Notes: generated from the letters alone by a model not told the origin. Positions 25,793-38,264 are shown, numbered from the stretch's first letter. The stretch is DNA of 64,000 bases from Hemibagrus wyckioides (GCF_019097595.1 NC_080717.1:9427304-9491303), one strand, 5' to 3'. Made by a program: numbers and translations.

Positions 25793-26722
25793 TTCTTAGC
25801 TCATTCTGCATCGAATTTGGCTCTGGTACCACTCATTAGTGATGTTACGATGGTGGTCAAGAGACTCCAGGGGCATGTACATGAACACAATAGAATGGAT
25901 AATTAATTTCACTAATGTGGTGTTAAACTAATTCATAATCTTGGGGAAAGTAATGACTCGGTAAAACAATTTGGCAGATTTCACTAATAATAAGTGAAGG
26001 AAAACGTATATCATGTACATCATTATGGCAACTAACATTAATGTTGATTTTAGTTGTACATTTTCTTATACTGTATACTTAAATATAGGATTTTTTAAAT
26101 CTGAAATATTGTGGTTGCCCAAGCACACACAGACCTGGCTCCTAAGAACCTTCCTATATAGGCTGCTGTGTATAAACAGATATTTTACTCCCCTTCCTGC
26201 ACATATTCAATATCACACAACTTACACATGCTGGCTTATGAATATTAATGAGCACTGGGTATTTGATTATGCATATTAATGACTAGCACATTGTCTGTGG
26301 CTGTCATTTGGATTGGGAAGGCATCCAGCTGTGAAATATTATCCCTGTAGGACCAGGTGCCTTTATAATTATGGGCAGCTTTTAATGATATGGTTCATTG
26401 CTGTAGTTACTTCTAGTATTTATGGTTGCTGCGTTGTTATATATGCGTACATTACACTAAAGGTATCCATGGGTATCTCCTATGCTTTAATCTCCTATGC
26501 TTTTTCCCTTGAAGTTATGGTTTAGGTTTCTGTAGTGTCAGTACTGTGTTTTATTCCCTTAACAATTTGGTTATCTATTATTTATTAATTATTTGCAGTA
26601 TTACTGGACGCACGCTAGTGTTATAATCATATGATCTGGGTATATGATCTGCCCGCGGACGTTTAATTTTAATCATTCCAGTGAAAATATTGGACAGAAT
26701 AGAGATTAGGAAAGATCCCATG

Positions 26723-26822
26723 TGAAGAACAACAGTGACGAAATTCTAAATATTATTCTAGGCTCTGCTTGTTTCTCTACACCTACCTGCAGGGTAGAGA
26801 CTTTCGTCACTGTTGTTCTTCA
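26723..26822. repeat. 21-bp perfect inverted repeat with inner stem
   Basis: Arms 26723-26743 and 26802-26822 are exact reverse complements (core gaagaacaacagtgacgaaa). Within the 58-nt loop, TCTCTAC (26774-26780) pairs with GTAGAGA (26794-26800) around a cctgcagg palindrome. Transcribed RNA from either strand would form a long hairpin. It could be a MITE remnant or a small-RNA hairpin; neither is shown. Confidence 0.9.
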
Positions 26823-27294
26823 GTGTTTTTCTAATGAAGAACATATTTTAAAGCTCTGGCCGCAAATTTTTTGGTTCAAAGGGTTTCTTTTTCCTGTAAA
26901 CTATCCATGTTGTATCCAGAGGTTATCAGTGGTAAAGTATACTTATAGTGTATGATGAAATTGTGTGAAATACCACTTGATTTGCATTTCCATCTAAAAG
27001 TAAATAAGGATCCGTCTTAAATTAGTTGATTAGATTAATGATTGTTTTATTTTCTTATTCAAAAGAATGTGAAAATTAAATAAAGACTGATTTTACCTAC
27101 CAACCTACCACATTTTGAAATTTTTATACACTAATGATGATCATTTGCTGTAGCCCTTAGAGAACATACATTTATTAAGCTGGAAAAATTCCTAAACTAA
27201 ACAAACCACACAATCCAGCTCTTTGTATTCAAATTTCTCTTTTAAATAATCTCACATTATATTGTACCAAGATAGATCCTATTTTACCCCACTG

Positions 27295-27297
<3 letters not shown>

Positions 27298-27343
<46 letters not shown>
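27298..27343. repeat. (TTA)n microsatellite
   Basis: Uninterrupted trinucleotide run of about 15 units. Confidence 0.97.
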
Positions 27344-27344
27344 G

Positions 27345-29065
27345 TGTTTTTCTGCTGGCCACATGAAAAGGACAGTGTTTCCTGTCCAATATTGCTCTCT
27401 AGGGTCCAGCTCAAGGACTAGGCCTTGAAGTGCCACTGCTCCATCTGCCACATCCTGAGGTCAGCAAACACACTCCGCAGCATCCCACTCATCGGAAGGA
27501 AACTGGACCATGTTTCTCACCACTAGTAACCAACAGCACTGCCAAGAACCTTACATGTCTGGCTTATTCTGTCTTCTGTCGTTTGCAAGAGTATTAATTT
27601 TAATTTTTGTCACTGTCATCATATTGTGATGTCCTGTTTATTAAAATGTCCAGTAATGAGGTGCTGAGGATCAGATTAAAGCAGGTACCATTGACTGGCC
27701 AGAGAGGTGCATGATTAGTGTTAGACAAATGAAAAAGTTTCCCCTCCTCCATCACCTTCACCCGCCACACACAAATTGATCCTTGTCGAACCTCAGTCAT
27801 ATACAAGCCCATTCTTATCCCTCGCTGCTATACATTTTTTCAGTGTAAGAAATTGTGGCATTTTCCACGTCACATACATACACATGAACATCACTGAAAT
27901 CGACTTCAAGTCATCAGGTCCATAAAGCCCATATGACAAAGGCTGCATTGTTAATAGGATTTTGTAATTCTTCCCGTTACTGGTATTTAAAGACACTGTG
28001 ACACTTTGGAATTAACAGAGTTAGCAACATTCACTAAAAGGGCAAAGGTTGTGCCACATCCTGTCCGACAACCCCCTCAGGAGGACAGTAAAGCAGTTTG
28101 GGGGCACAAGCACTGCCTTTCTGTTTGTGTGACCCTTCACAGGGAGTGAAAGGAAAGAGGATGTTGATGCACTTGTCTGTTCTTACAGATAACGACACTC
28201 GATCCATGCTTTTTTTGGGTGTCCGGGATCCAAACTAGATTTGAAATAAAACCAAGAAATAAAAAGCAATGAGATACATGTTTAAAAAATGATGAATGAT
28301 TATTAATATTAATCACTTGTTGTTATTGGTTGTCAGTAGAACGTTGAACCTCATGAGTACAGAGAAGTCATCAAACCCATTAAAAAGCAATAAGATCAAT
28401 ATTTCTGAGGATCTTGTATGGAGGAAGAGAACAGGTAGTCTTCCTGGTACTGTGATCTGCATCCAACATGAACAGGCACTGGTACATGCCATGATTACTT
28501 ATGAAGGATTTCTTTTCCTAAAATTATAATTCTGTAAAGGGGTATTCCCTAAAAGGAAATTATACAACACCTGATAAAAATTCTTTAGATTTATTACTGC
28601 TTATTAGTTGCGTACATTATATAGAGTGTCTGATTAGAAAATTAATCCTGAATAGATCAGCAAAACACATCAGCAAATATTTATAGTTCATCCAGCATTC
28701 CTATAATGAAAATAAAAATGCTCAAGTGCAGGTACAAATTAATTGTTTACAGAGTCAATGACAGAGACAGCAACATGACACAGTATATGACATGACATTA
28801 GATTAGAGTGACATTGCTTGATCAACATGACAAGGTTAGCGATGATGCTTTACTTCATCACTGTCAATCCTCAAAAAAATCATAGCTTTCGGCAGCTGCT
28901 CTCAACCTAACCAGATTAAAAAAACTGTCATTGATCTTTGTTAGTACATTTAATGCCAGAGTAAATGATTTACATGAGATATTGAATATGCAGGAATAAA
29001 ACATGACTGGTGACAGCAGTATCATGACTAAAATGTGCATGGTGAGCTATGTAAATGATTTAATG
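27345..29065. other. No gene seen
   Basis: Unique-looking intergenic DNA. Open frames here are short and have neither splice context nor recognisable motifs. Confidence 0.6.
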
Positions 29066-29069
29066 TCTT

Positions 29070-30067
29070 GTGAAAAAAATGTACGTTTCCTTGCATCACC
29101 TTTTGCTTTGATTATTTGCCGTGGCATTGTTACAATAAGCTTATGCAAGATCAAAATATTTAGTTCCATCCAGAGTTGCATTAAATTCTCACCAAGATCT
29201 TATACTTATGAATCTTCTCCAGTACATCCCATCTCAATAGTGTTAAGGTCTGGACTCTCTGGTGGCCAAGCCATTTGTGAAAATGAAGACCTCATGCTCT
29301 CTGAACCACTCTTTGCTCAAAATCACTATTTGAGCTTGATGAATCCTGGCATTGCCATCTTTAAACATGCCATCAGAAAAGACAAAAAAAAAATAAAAAA
29401 AATCTACCGATGGAAAAAATTGGTCATTCAGTACATTCAGGTAGCCAGATGACGCCTTTTTCAGGCAATGACCAAATGAAGCTACCCCAGATCATAACAC
29501 TCCCCCCTACACACTCTTACCCTTATGTGCTCATCACTCTGCAACAGGGTCTTTTTCCATTGCTCCAGAATCGTCATGCTCCTTAGCAAATTAAAGCCTC
29601 TTTCCTGATTAACCACAAGGCTACACAGCTGTTTTTAAGGCCAGACAGCTGTCTAGTCCCAATCCCTTGAGTTCTCTTCACATTGTGTGTGTGGTAATGC
29701 CCTTACTTTCACTGTTCAAGATTTTCTTTCTGACATTTCTTCCTCAAAGAAGAACCCACCACTGTGTTCACCACGTTTTAATAATGCGCTCGACAGTTCT
29801 TTCAGCAATCTCTTTACTTGTTTCCTTTGCTCGATGCAGGCCAATAATTTGACCCTTTTCAAACCGAGTAACTTTTCCACGACCCCAGGACATGTCTTCT
29901 TACATGGTTGTTTAATAAATGAGAACCTACTCGCTGCATCAGCTTGGGTTAAATAACTTGTTGCCAGCTGAAACATAAATCACTGTAGTAATTATCCAAT
30001 GGAAGGCTCTTGATTTGATTTCCTGAATTCAATCCAAGATGTGATTTTTTTTTTTTGCCCAGTCAGT
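29070..30067 (-). mobile_element. Tc1-like relic (family D), minus strand
   Basis: The complementary strand carries broken transposase sequence. One block reads gtctggactctctggtggcc on the plus strand, another gatcataacactcccccc, and the N-terminal part lies near 29745-29935 (caggacatgtcttcttacat). The right edge ends at a T run and gcccagtcagt, like the family end. Internal deletions and many stops make it inactive. A plus-strand sibling lies at 47301-48266. Confidence 0.75.
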
Positions 30068-30071
30068 CTAT

Positions 30072-31237
30072 GGCTGCGTTTACACTTGGCATTAAAATGT
30101 GATCACTGTAATCCAATCAAGCAGATGAGATCATCAGCCAATCAGGACACGGTGTGTTTACAACTTGTCACCACCATGTGGCTTCTGTGTCTGGATATCT
30201 GATCAGATCTGTCTTTCCTGCGCACTGTTCAAGTCTGCAGAGGCAAAAAAAAGGTCAGCAAAGTCGACCTGAAGTACTAGTGGGTTTTATTTTAAAAGAA
30301 AAACATTTTCAGTCATGGGAGATTTTTACAAATCTCATAAAACAAGAAGGATGAGGAGGTTACAGATATTACTAAGGTGGAGAGCTGGCGTAATGAAAAC
30401 AGTAAAAAGAAACCTATGGGTCCGGGATCGTTCCAAGCTGTGGTGGGAAAAATGCACATACTTTACAGAGATTGAATGGTTCTGCAACTTTCAGGTATGA
30501 AAGCAAACTCCACCTTCGGCTGTTTAGCAAAACCACACCGCTATGTGCAGTGATGTGAGCTGTGGAGAAAAGATTTGCTCTGGCACTGTACTTACTACAG
30601 GTGACTGCTTTCAGACAATTATTCATCTCTTCTGTGTCAGCAAAGCTGTAGTTTGGTAAAGTGTGCATGAGGTGGCACCTTGGCTAAAATCACTCACATG
30701 TCAGCACAAGTAAGCCCGCTGCAGAGAGACTGAACGAGGTGGAGCATGGGTTTGAAGAGAGGTATGGCTTCTCTCAGTGTACTGAGGCGATAGATGGGAC
30801 CCATATCCCAATATTATCCCCCAGAGACAACGTATCTTATTACTACAACAGGAAAGGAAGGCATTCTATCCTACTACAAGCAGTTGTAAGACTGGGACCG
30901 TCCATCCATGAGACATAAAATGTTAATCTAGAACTTATTTTACGTTGTTAGCTGCATGTTGTCGAATATAGTGAACAGCATCAATCCACAAAGATAGAAA
31001 TAGAGTCTCATACGCGCTCCATGGGTGGCGTTTTCACACGCGCTCCACACGTGATGGCTGGATTGCGTTTGCATTATACGAAGATCCGATCACAATGCAT
31101 CCTCAACTACCTCATGACCTGGACACCTTGGTCAAAAAACATTCCGATAACAAATGCATTTACACTCGTCTTTTCAATGTGTATGTGGACAACATCCAGA
31201 TACAGGTCGCATTTTAATGCCACGTGTCTATATGTAT
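30072..31237 (+). mobile_element. PIF/Harbinger-like DNA transposon relic
   Basis: Near-identical inverted ends occur at 30082-30103 and 31204-31226 (core ggcattaaaatg and its complement). Between them, 30738-30893 reads in frame as EVEHGFEERYGF, QCTEAIDGTHIPIL, YYYNRKGRHSILLQAV. These are the IDGTHI and YYNRKG motifs of Harbinger nucleases, with the catalytic Asp in IDGTH. The rest of the nuclease and the Myb-like partner are missing or unreadable. Confidence 0.75.
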
Positions 31238-31290
31238 GTAGTCTATATGTATGTAATTTACACTGTATAAAGATCTGAGGCTTCTAGCTA

Positions 31291-34200
31291 TCAGATAGCC
31301 ATGCTGAGGAAGTGCAGGAGATGGATGGGCTGAGCTCGCTGCCCAGGCTCACTGAGGCATGTGCTAAAGAATGGAAAAGCCTTCCCTCTGGGCCCGTTGC
31401 AGAATGAGTACATAAGGCTCATGTCATCAGCATTGTAGAAGGAAACTATGCGTTCCTCACAGTCTACGAAGATCCCAATTCTTACAGGTCGAGTGGTCAC
31501 GTGTACTGGGGTCCATGGTTGGGTGCCTGCTGAGTACTCTGTGTTGTTGCGCAGACGCATGGTCCAGTACCCATTATTTGGGCAGAGCTTAACCCGTGCC
31601 TGTCGATTCACTGTTTCCAGGGCAACACCTATGTCCCACTTGGGCTTGGTGCCAACACCCACCTCCCAATAATGTCTGCCTGTATGGAATCCTTGGGCTG
31701 CGAGAACATTGACGCACTGAATGAAGCGCTTCGGATTGGGTTTGTATGGAAGCATGGTTTCAGTCTCAACCACTTGGGTCCTGTCTCGAGAGAGCTGGAG
31801 GGTGGGATGAACCGTGTCCTCATCGAAAGTCAGTGAAAGCGGGCCTGAGTATAAAATAAACAAAAAGGTTAATGTGATTATTATGGTTTACAAAACAAAA
31901 CTGCACTTATTTTGAATAAATTTAATGTAAAAGCAAGTGTATGATTCTGTCTTTGGATGGTGGGAGAAAGAAATCTGAAAAGGTCTGGATGAAAAAACAC
32001 TTTCCAGATTATGTATATACCAGTGGGCTGCCATCTCTGCACTGATTAGCCAGTAGTGATATATAAAGGCATGGTGATTGGTACAGGTTTATGAATGCAG
32101 TGAGTTACTACGAGACAGATTACTTAGCAAAGCTATTACAGCTCTAATTAGTGAAGTGGTGGCATCACAAAGGAATGGATTAAATTGATTCATACTTTCA
32201 TTTCCTACACAAATCAATCAAGCGTATGTATTACTTGTTGCTTGCCTGGATGCAGATTTCTCTTTTTATGTTCACTTGTGTAATAAGGATTTTAAAGTAG
32301 CTTGCCCAGATGTGCCAGATGGTACGATTTAATGTTGCCTTTCTCAGATTAGGCGATACTGAAAACTGCAACACACTCATCTCCATCAAATCATGCTGAT
32401 TTTCAAGACATCAAGACATTTTCTTTCATCTACCACTACTTGTTAGTTTGCTGAAATTCTGTATGAAAAAATCAACATATAGAACAGTATTCTAGGCTCT
32501 GAACAGCACTTCAGATGAGGCATGAAACAGGCTTATTGACAAACAGTAGTAATGAGGACGGAATATAACGTTTTGATATTTTAATCAGGATTTTGTACAT
32601 TACCTGGTTTTAAATTTTTAAACATTTTTCGCCACAGTGTGTACTGAAGTGGTGCTATGTATTTTCTCTTCAAACCCTCAATAGAAGGTCCTTTGATGGC
32701 TGGAACATTTGTTCTGAGAATGATAGGGAAAAATCAATTCAGTGTTTAAAGCGTTATAGCATTTTTTGACAGGAAAACAGCCTGCTAAATGCTTAGCAGA
32801 AAATATCTTGTTAAGGATGGCATGGTTTCATGTGAATAAAGCTTAATAGACAAAGCCAGGCTAGGTCATATAATAGCAGTCTTTAATTACCACTTACCTG
32901 GATTTTAATTCTGGTAGCTAGAGAGAGACAAAGAATAGAGAATGTTAGCATTACAGCAGATGATCTGATCTGACCAGTCCTGCCGCTGTGTAAAATGTAA
33001 ACTGGGTCCCTTTTGTCACTCAACATTACAAACTTAGATTTTCACATGTTGTCCTGCAGTATTTTGGGTAAATAAAAACAAGAGGAAAAAGATGTACAAA
33101 AAAAAGAAAGAAAGTAATCATATATACAGATCAGGTATAACATTACGACCACTGAGAGGTGGCGTGAATAACCCTGATTATCTCCTCATCATGGCACCTG
33201 TTAGTGGGGGGAATATATTAGGCAGCAAGTGAAAATTTTGTCCTCAACGTTGATGTGTTAGAAGCAGGAAAAATGGACAAGCGTAAGGATTTGAGCGAGT
33301 TTGACAAGGGCCAGATTGTAATGACTAGACAACTGGATCAGAGCATCTCCAAAACTGCAGCTCTTGTGGGGTGTTCCCGGTCTGCAGTGGTCAGTGTCTA
33401 TCAAAAGTATCCTTTAAGTCCTTAGAGTCCTGTAAGTATCAACTTACAGGACTTAAAGGATCTGCTGCTAACATCTTGGTGCCAGATACCACATCACACC
33501 TTCAGGGATCTATTGGAGTCAATGCCACGACGGGGAAGACCAACGCAATATTAGGCAGGTGGTCATAATGTTACGGCTGATCAGTATACGTATGCAGTCA
33601 TGTTTAAAACACTGGCAGATAACCACTCTCACTTTAAAAATCAGTAATTTATACGAATCTTTCACCTCCACTGGTGCCATGTTCCGTGCTTTGCTGGTAG
33701 CTGTTCGGAGTGAGCCCATAGTCTGCTCCAGCTCTTGAACTGCGGTATGCAGAGCCTCTAGTTGGCATTCCAGATTGTGCTCAAGGTCCATCTGATCCCT
33801 CCTTAGCTGGTCCAGCATGGCTGCCTCCTCCACTTGCAAGAAATGGTGCAGAGTCTGGAAGTCGTAACACACCCTCTCCCTGAGATCAGCTCCCGCTTTC
33901 TAATCCATACAAAAATGAGGATAAACAGTGGCACACAGAGAGAACAAGAGGATCAGAGAGGGAAATTTTTAACTCATATGTTGTCATCCACAAAACTAGT
34001 GCATTACTGTACTTTATGTTATGTCTTGTTACGGCACACAGTAAAAAATTATCAGTGAGCAAACGGATAAGCTAGCCACCTAACCTAATGTTCTTTCCCC
34101 CGGTGGGTCCAGGCAAGTAGGCTGCTGCTGACTGACCTAAAGCATAGCATAAACTTTTGTCCTCCACCTTGTTGATGAGCCATACCTTTAATGTGCTCAT

Positions 34201-35781
34201 CTCTTCTTCACCTTTACGGATCATGGCAATTAGCTGTTCTTTCTGTGATTGATGAGATTCCATCGCATCCTTAAATTGTTTCTGAAAAAGGCACATGAAA
34301 AAAGTCACTGTAATGTAGTTTTATGATTGTGATCATCAATATGGGATGGCTACTATAATATACACTACCAGTCAAAAGTTTGGACACACCTTTTAATTCA
34401 ATGTTTTTTGTTTAGGGATTTATTTTCTACATTTTAGAACAATACTGGAGATTTCAAAACTATGAAATAACACACATGGACTTAAGTAATCCATATGTAA
34501 CGACAACAAAAAACAGTATTTTAAGACACGAAGGTCAGGTGTTCTGGAATAGTTCTTGCAAGAACAGTATTGTCAAGTGCATTTGCAAAACCCATCAAGC
34601 ACCATGATGAAACTGGAACCATGAAGACCATCCCAGTAAAGCAAGACCAAAACTGACCTCTGCTGCAGAGGAGAAGTTCATTTAGAGTGACCAGCCTCAG
34701 AAATCACCAATTAACAGCACCTCAGATTAGAGCCGTTATGAAGGCTTTACAGAGCATCAGTAGCAGACATATCTCAATATCAACTGTTCAAAGGACCTTG
34801 TTGTGTATTTCGGCCGCCTTCAGCATTGTTTTACAATGTAGAAAGAAATAAACATTAGAAAAGACTTTTGACTGGTAGTGTAGGTAGCGGTCATTTTTGA
34901 AATAATATTTACACCGACCAGGTGAAACATTATGACCACCTGCCTAATATTGTGTTGATCCCCCTTTTGCTGCCAAAACAGCCCCGACCCATCATGCACT
35001 GTGTATTCTGACACCTTTCTATCAGAACCAGCGTTAACTTCTTCAGCAACTTGACCAGCAGTAGCTTGTCTGTTGGATTGGATCACACGGGCCAGTCTTC
35101 GCTCCCCACGTGCATCAATAAGCCTTGGTTGCCCATGACCCTGTCGCTGGTTCACCACTGTTCCTTCCTTGGACCACTTTTGATAGATACTGACCACTGC
35201 AGACCAGAAGACTGCAGTTTTGGAGATGCTCTGATCCAGTGGTCTAGCCATCACAATTTGGCCCTTGTCAAATTCACTCAAATCCTTACGCTTGCCCATT
35301 TTTCCTGCTTCTAACATAAAATGTTCACTTGCTGCCTAATATATCCCACCCACTAACAGGTGCCATGATGAGGAGATCATCAGTGTTATTCACTTCACCT
35401 GTCAGTGCTCATAATGTTATGCCTGATCGGTGTATATCCAGCATGAGAGCTTACAAGGCCCTAATGATTTAGTTGTTTGACTGAGAAAAAACTTACCTGT
35501 AAATTCCTCACGGACGCAACTGACGCATTGGTTCTGACCTTTTCGACCAGACCAGCCACCAAATAGTTGGTCTGAAACTGTTTTTTCGGGAATTCCTTGC
35601 GACACTGAGGGCACGCAGCTGGACCTCGGATACTTTTCCAGTAGGTAGTGATGCACGGCCTGCAAAAGTGATGCATGCAGCCAAGCATAACTGGATCTCT
35701 GAACAGATCCCAGCATATGGAACATGTAAGATCCTCACTGAGACTCTGAGCCTCAGCCTGCTTCATACTGCTGCACGCCAT
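31291..35781 (-). CDS. TRIM-like E3 ubiquitin ligase without B-box (RING, coiled coil, PRY-SPRY)
   Basis: Six minus-strand exons with GT-AG sites and consistent phases give a complete 432-aa protein: 35497-35781, 34186-34281 (96 nt), 33666-33899 (234 nt), 32898-32917 (20 nt), 32604-32713 and 31291-31844 (stop TGA). The exon sizes follow the classic TRIM pattern. The RING is C3HC4: C20, C23, C35, H37, C40, C43, C57, C60. The coiled coil covers about 96-205. PRY-SPRY runs about 248-432, with [21 protein letters not shown] and YWTMRL. Exon 1 leads straight into the coiled-coil exon, so the B-box usual in TRIMs is absent. The protein probably ubiquitinates a target bound by SPRY; fish relatives are often immune genes. 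The start is the first ATG in frame, because the upstream frame opens only with GTG. I cannot assign an orthologue. Confidence 0.9.
31862..32603 (-). other. TRIM-like gene intron 5
   Basis: Unique-looking intronic DNA; nothing recognised. Confidence 0.7.
33125..33596 (+). mobile_element. Tc1/mariner-like element (family A), deleted, in a TRIM intron
   Basis: It has TA-flanked family A ends on both sides. Plus-strand transposase starts near 33273 (a methionine followed by [13 protein letters not shown]) and is cut after the second helix. A snapback follows at 33409-33461, where a 19-nt arm pairs with an interrupted upstream copy. The transposase tail and right end come next. It lies in the intron between TRIM exons 3 and 4, opposite to the gene. 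Confidence 0.85.
34361..34882 (+). mobile_element. Tc1-like element (family E), internally deleted
   Basis: Both ends read TA then cactaccagtcaaaagttt (inverted on the right). The interior has the DNA-binding-domain remnant around 34681-34800 (ccagcctcagaaatcaccaa) of salmonid-type Tc1 elements. It lies in TRIM intron 1. Most of the transposase is gone. Confidence 0.85.
34910..35434 (-). mobile_element. Tc1/mariner-like element (family A), N-terminal transposase only
   Basis: TA-flanked inverted ends (caccgaccaggtgaaacatt and its partner). The minus-strand frame from 35317 gives [20 protein letters not shown] and then the paired helix-turn-helix region as far as VSEYTVH, after which the element is deleted to its end. 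The catalytic domain is missing. It lies in TRIM intron 1, next to the family E copy. Confidence 0.88.
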
Positions 35782-36460
35782 AGATGGAGAAAAAGCCTCA
35801 AGTCTGACTTTCACTTCCACTTTTAGTCACACGCTGGTCACACAACACAAAATAATGAAATGTCAGCATATTTACAAGACATTATTATAACTGTATGTCT
35901 AATATTCTATATCTCGCTATATAAAAATATCATTATTTTCACTTGTAACATAGCAGTGACCAACTGAATAACTCTGAAATTGCTTCTTTTTTTTTAATAT
36001 TTACATGGACAGTATTATTTGTTTACTAAATAAACTCAAGGTCATTATCGAATAAACATACAGGAAACGGAATGTTAACATTTACAATGATAAACAAAAT
36101 AAAGTTCAGCTTATGTTTTAAAGTATCTGTGGAAAGTTTGTTAGCTCACTAGCATGCTAACATTCCAAGTACAATATGATGTATTCAGCGCCGACGTCAT
36201 TAAAACAATATAATAACGCTAAACCGCTAATGCCATTTTTTTTTGTTACAGTCTTTAACAAGAGTAACAACATAAAAACAAAAATATACTATTTTAGTAA
36301 ACAAAAACACAACGTCACCTATCCACGTAGTCTCTTTCTCTGTTTGCTCCTCGGAGTTCAGAGTACAAAAACGTCTCTTGTGGGTGACGTTCCAAACAAC
36401 GGCCCACGCCCTTATATGAGTGCACTATGTAGGGTGTAATATAATGGTTTATGTGCCTCA
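35782..36460 (-). promoter_or_regulatory. Upstream region of the TRIM-like gene
   Basis: On the gene strand, GGAAGTGAAAGT (35807-35818) lies 26 nt before the ATG and is one mismatch from the PRD-I / IRF-element consensus. Further upstream, 36380-36450 holds ggtgacgttcc and a gtgcactatgtaggg repeat. Whether this is the 5' UTR or the promoter cannot be told from sequence. Confidence 0.35.
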
Positions 36461-36677
36461 TCTAGTGCACTTATTCAACCTCTTGTGTCCGAATTGGCAA
36501 GAGCCCACAGTGCGTGCGTTATTTAAGATACAACACGTAAAAATTTGCATAAGCATGATATTTTAAATACAATAAGCGATGGACAAAAAATGCATTATTG
36601 TAGTGGTAGCTATAAACCACATGCTCCAATCTGAGTGAAAAAAAATATCTCGGATTTATTTCAGAAACATTATTTTA

Positions 36678-37536
36678 TACACTATATTGCCAAATGTTTT
36701 GGGACACCCCTTCAAATCATTGAATTCAGGTGTTGTTTTTCAGGGGCTGGCCTTGGCCACTTAGTTCCAGTGAAAGGAACTCTTAATGCTTCAGCATACC
36801 AAGACATTTTGGACAATTTCATGCTCCCAACTTTGTGGGAACAGTTCGGGGATGACCCCTTCCTGTTCCAACATGACTGCACACCAGTGTACAAAGCAAG
36901 GTCCATAAAGATGAACGAGTTTGGTGTTGAGGAACTTGACTGACCTGCACAGAGTCCTGACCTCAACCTGATAGAACACTGGGTTGGGATGAATTAGAGC
37001 AGAGACTGCATGCCAGGCCTTCTCGTCCAACATCAGTGCCTGACCTCGCAAATGTTCTTCTAGAGGAATGGTCAAAAACTCCCATAAACACACTCCTAAA
37101 CCTTGTGGAAAGCCTTCCCAGAAGAGCTGAAGCTGTTATAGTTACAAAAGGTGGGCCAACTCCATATTAAATTCATGTGCATGTAAAGGCAGAAGTCCCA
37201 GATTTGGAACGGTGAGTTTCCACTCGAACTCATCCCAAAGGTGTTCTATCAGGTGGAGGTCAAGGCTATGTGCAGTTCCTCCACACCAAACTCATGCATC
37301 CATGTCTTTATGGACCTTGCTTTGTGCACTGGTGTGCAGTCATGTTGGTACAGGAAGGGGTCATCCCCAAACTGTTCCCACAAAGTTGGGAGTATAAAAT
37401 TGTCCAAAATGTCTTGGTATGCTGAAACATTAAGTTCCTTTCACTAGAACTAAGGGGCCAAGTCAAACTCCTGAAAAACAACACCAGAATTCAATGATTC
37501 GGAGGGGTGTCCTAAAACTTTTGGCAGCATAGCGTA
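36678..37536. mobile_element. Two family B Tc1-like elements joined in opposite orientation
   Basis: 36678-37203 is a plus-strand copy (left end cactatattgcc, FGDDPFLFQHDCTPV). 37204-37536 is a minus-strand copy whose outer end is ttttggcagcatagcgta. The two meet without intact inner ends, giving a large imperfect palindrome. Both are non-autonomous. Confidence 0.8.
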
Positions 37537-37689
37537 GGTTGTCTATTTATTGCTGCTATAGCTGTCTTTTCCTGGACACTTGGCACCAACTGAACGGATT
37601 GGGTTCAACAATTTTATTATAGTATGTCTGCTTGTTTTTGAGTTTTGAGATTTAGATTAAATTCATTCACTGTAAGGGCTCTCTGCAGG

Positions 37690-37860
37690 CCACTCGAGAT
37701 CTTCCACTGCAACCATAGCAGACCATGTTCATGTAGATTGCTTTGTGCACTGCACAGGCTTGAACAGGATTAGGCCCCTTAGTTCCAGTGACAGGAAACT
37801 GGAATGCTACAGCATCTAGGATATTCTATATAATTGTTTGCTTCCCAATGTGTGTTGAAG
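37690..37860 (+). repeat. Degenerate Tc1-like fragment
   Basis: Contains ggccccttagttccagtgac and the diverged sequence that follows it in family B. Highly decayed. Confidence 0.45.
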
Positions 37861-38264
37861 TTTGCAGAAGGCTCACATATGAGTGTGATGATAACCTTTG
37901 CTCATATAGAGTATGTGGCTACACTTATGTAGCTAAGATATATATCATATACAGTAGAGTGTGCACAGACTTGTGTAGCATATCATATTCTTAAGCTCAC
38001 TTTGTCAGGATCATGGTAGCTGATAGCATGCATGGATTATCTGTGCAATATAATACTACTTACCGTGACATATATTAAATTCATGTTTTATGCCAGAAAT
38101 GTCCAAAAGTGACTGTTAAAAAAAGGCAAAAGTGCTAAAAGCATTATGAGCCTCAGGAACTCAAAAGGCATTAAAATGATTAACTAATTAAACATCTGAG
38201 GGAGATGACAGCCCAAAAAAAATCAAGACCAAAAAAACCCCAACAAATTACAGCTAGAAATCTT

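Noticed and set aside
29003..29452. Plus-strand frame of 149 codons
   Set aside because: Antisense to a Tc1-like transposase relic (family D).
35818..35820. Upstream GTG start for the TRIM-like protein (adds 13 residues)
   Set aside because: GTG starts are rare in vertebrates and the ATG at 35781 precedes the RING at the usual distance.
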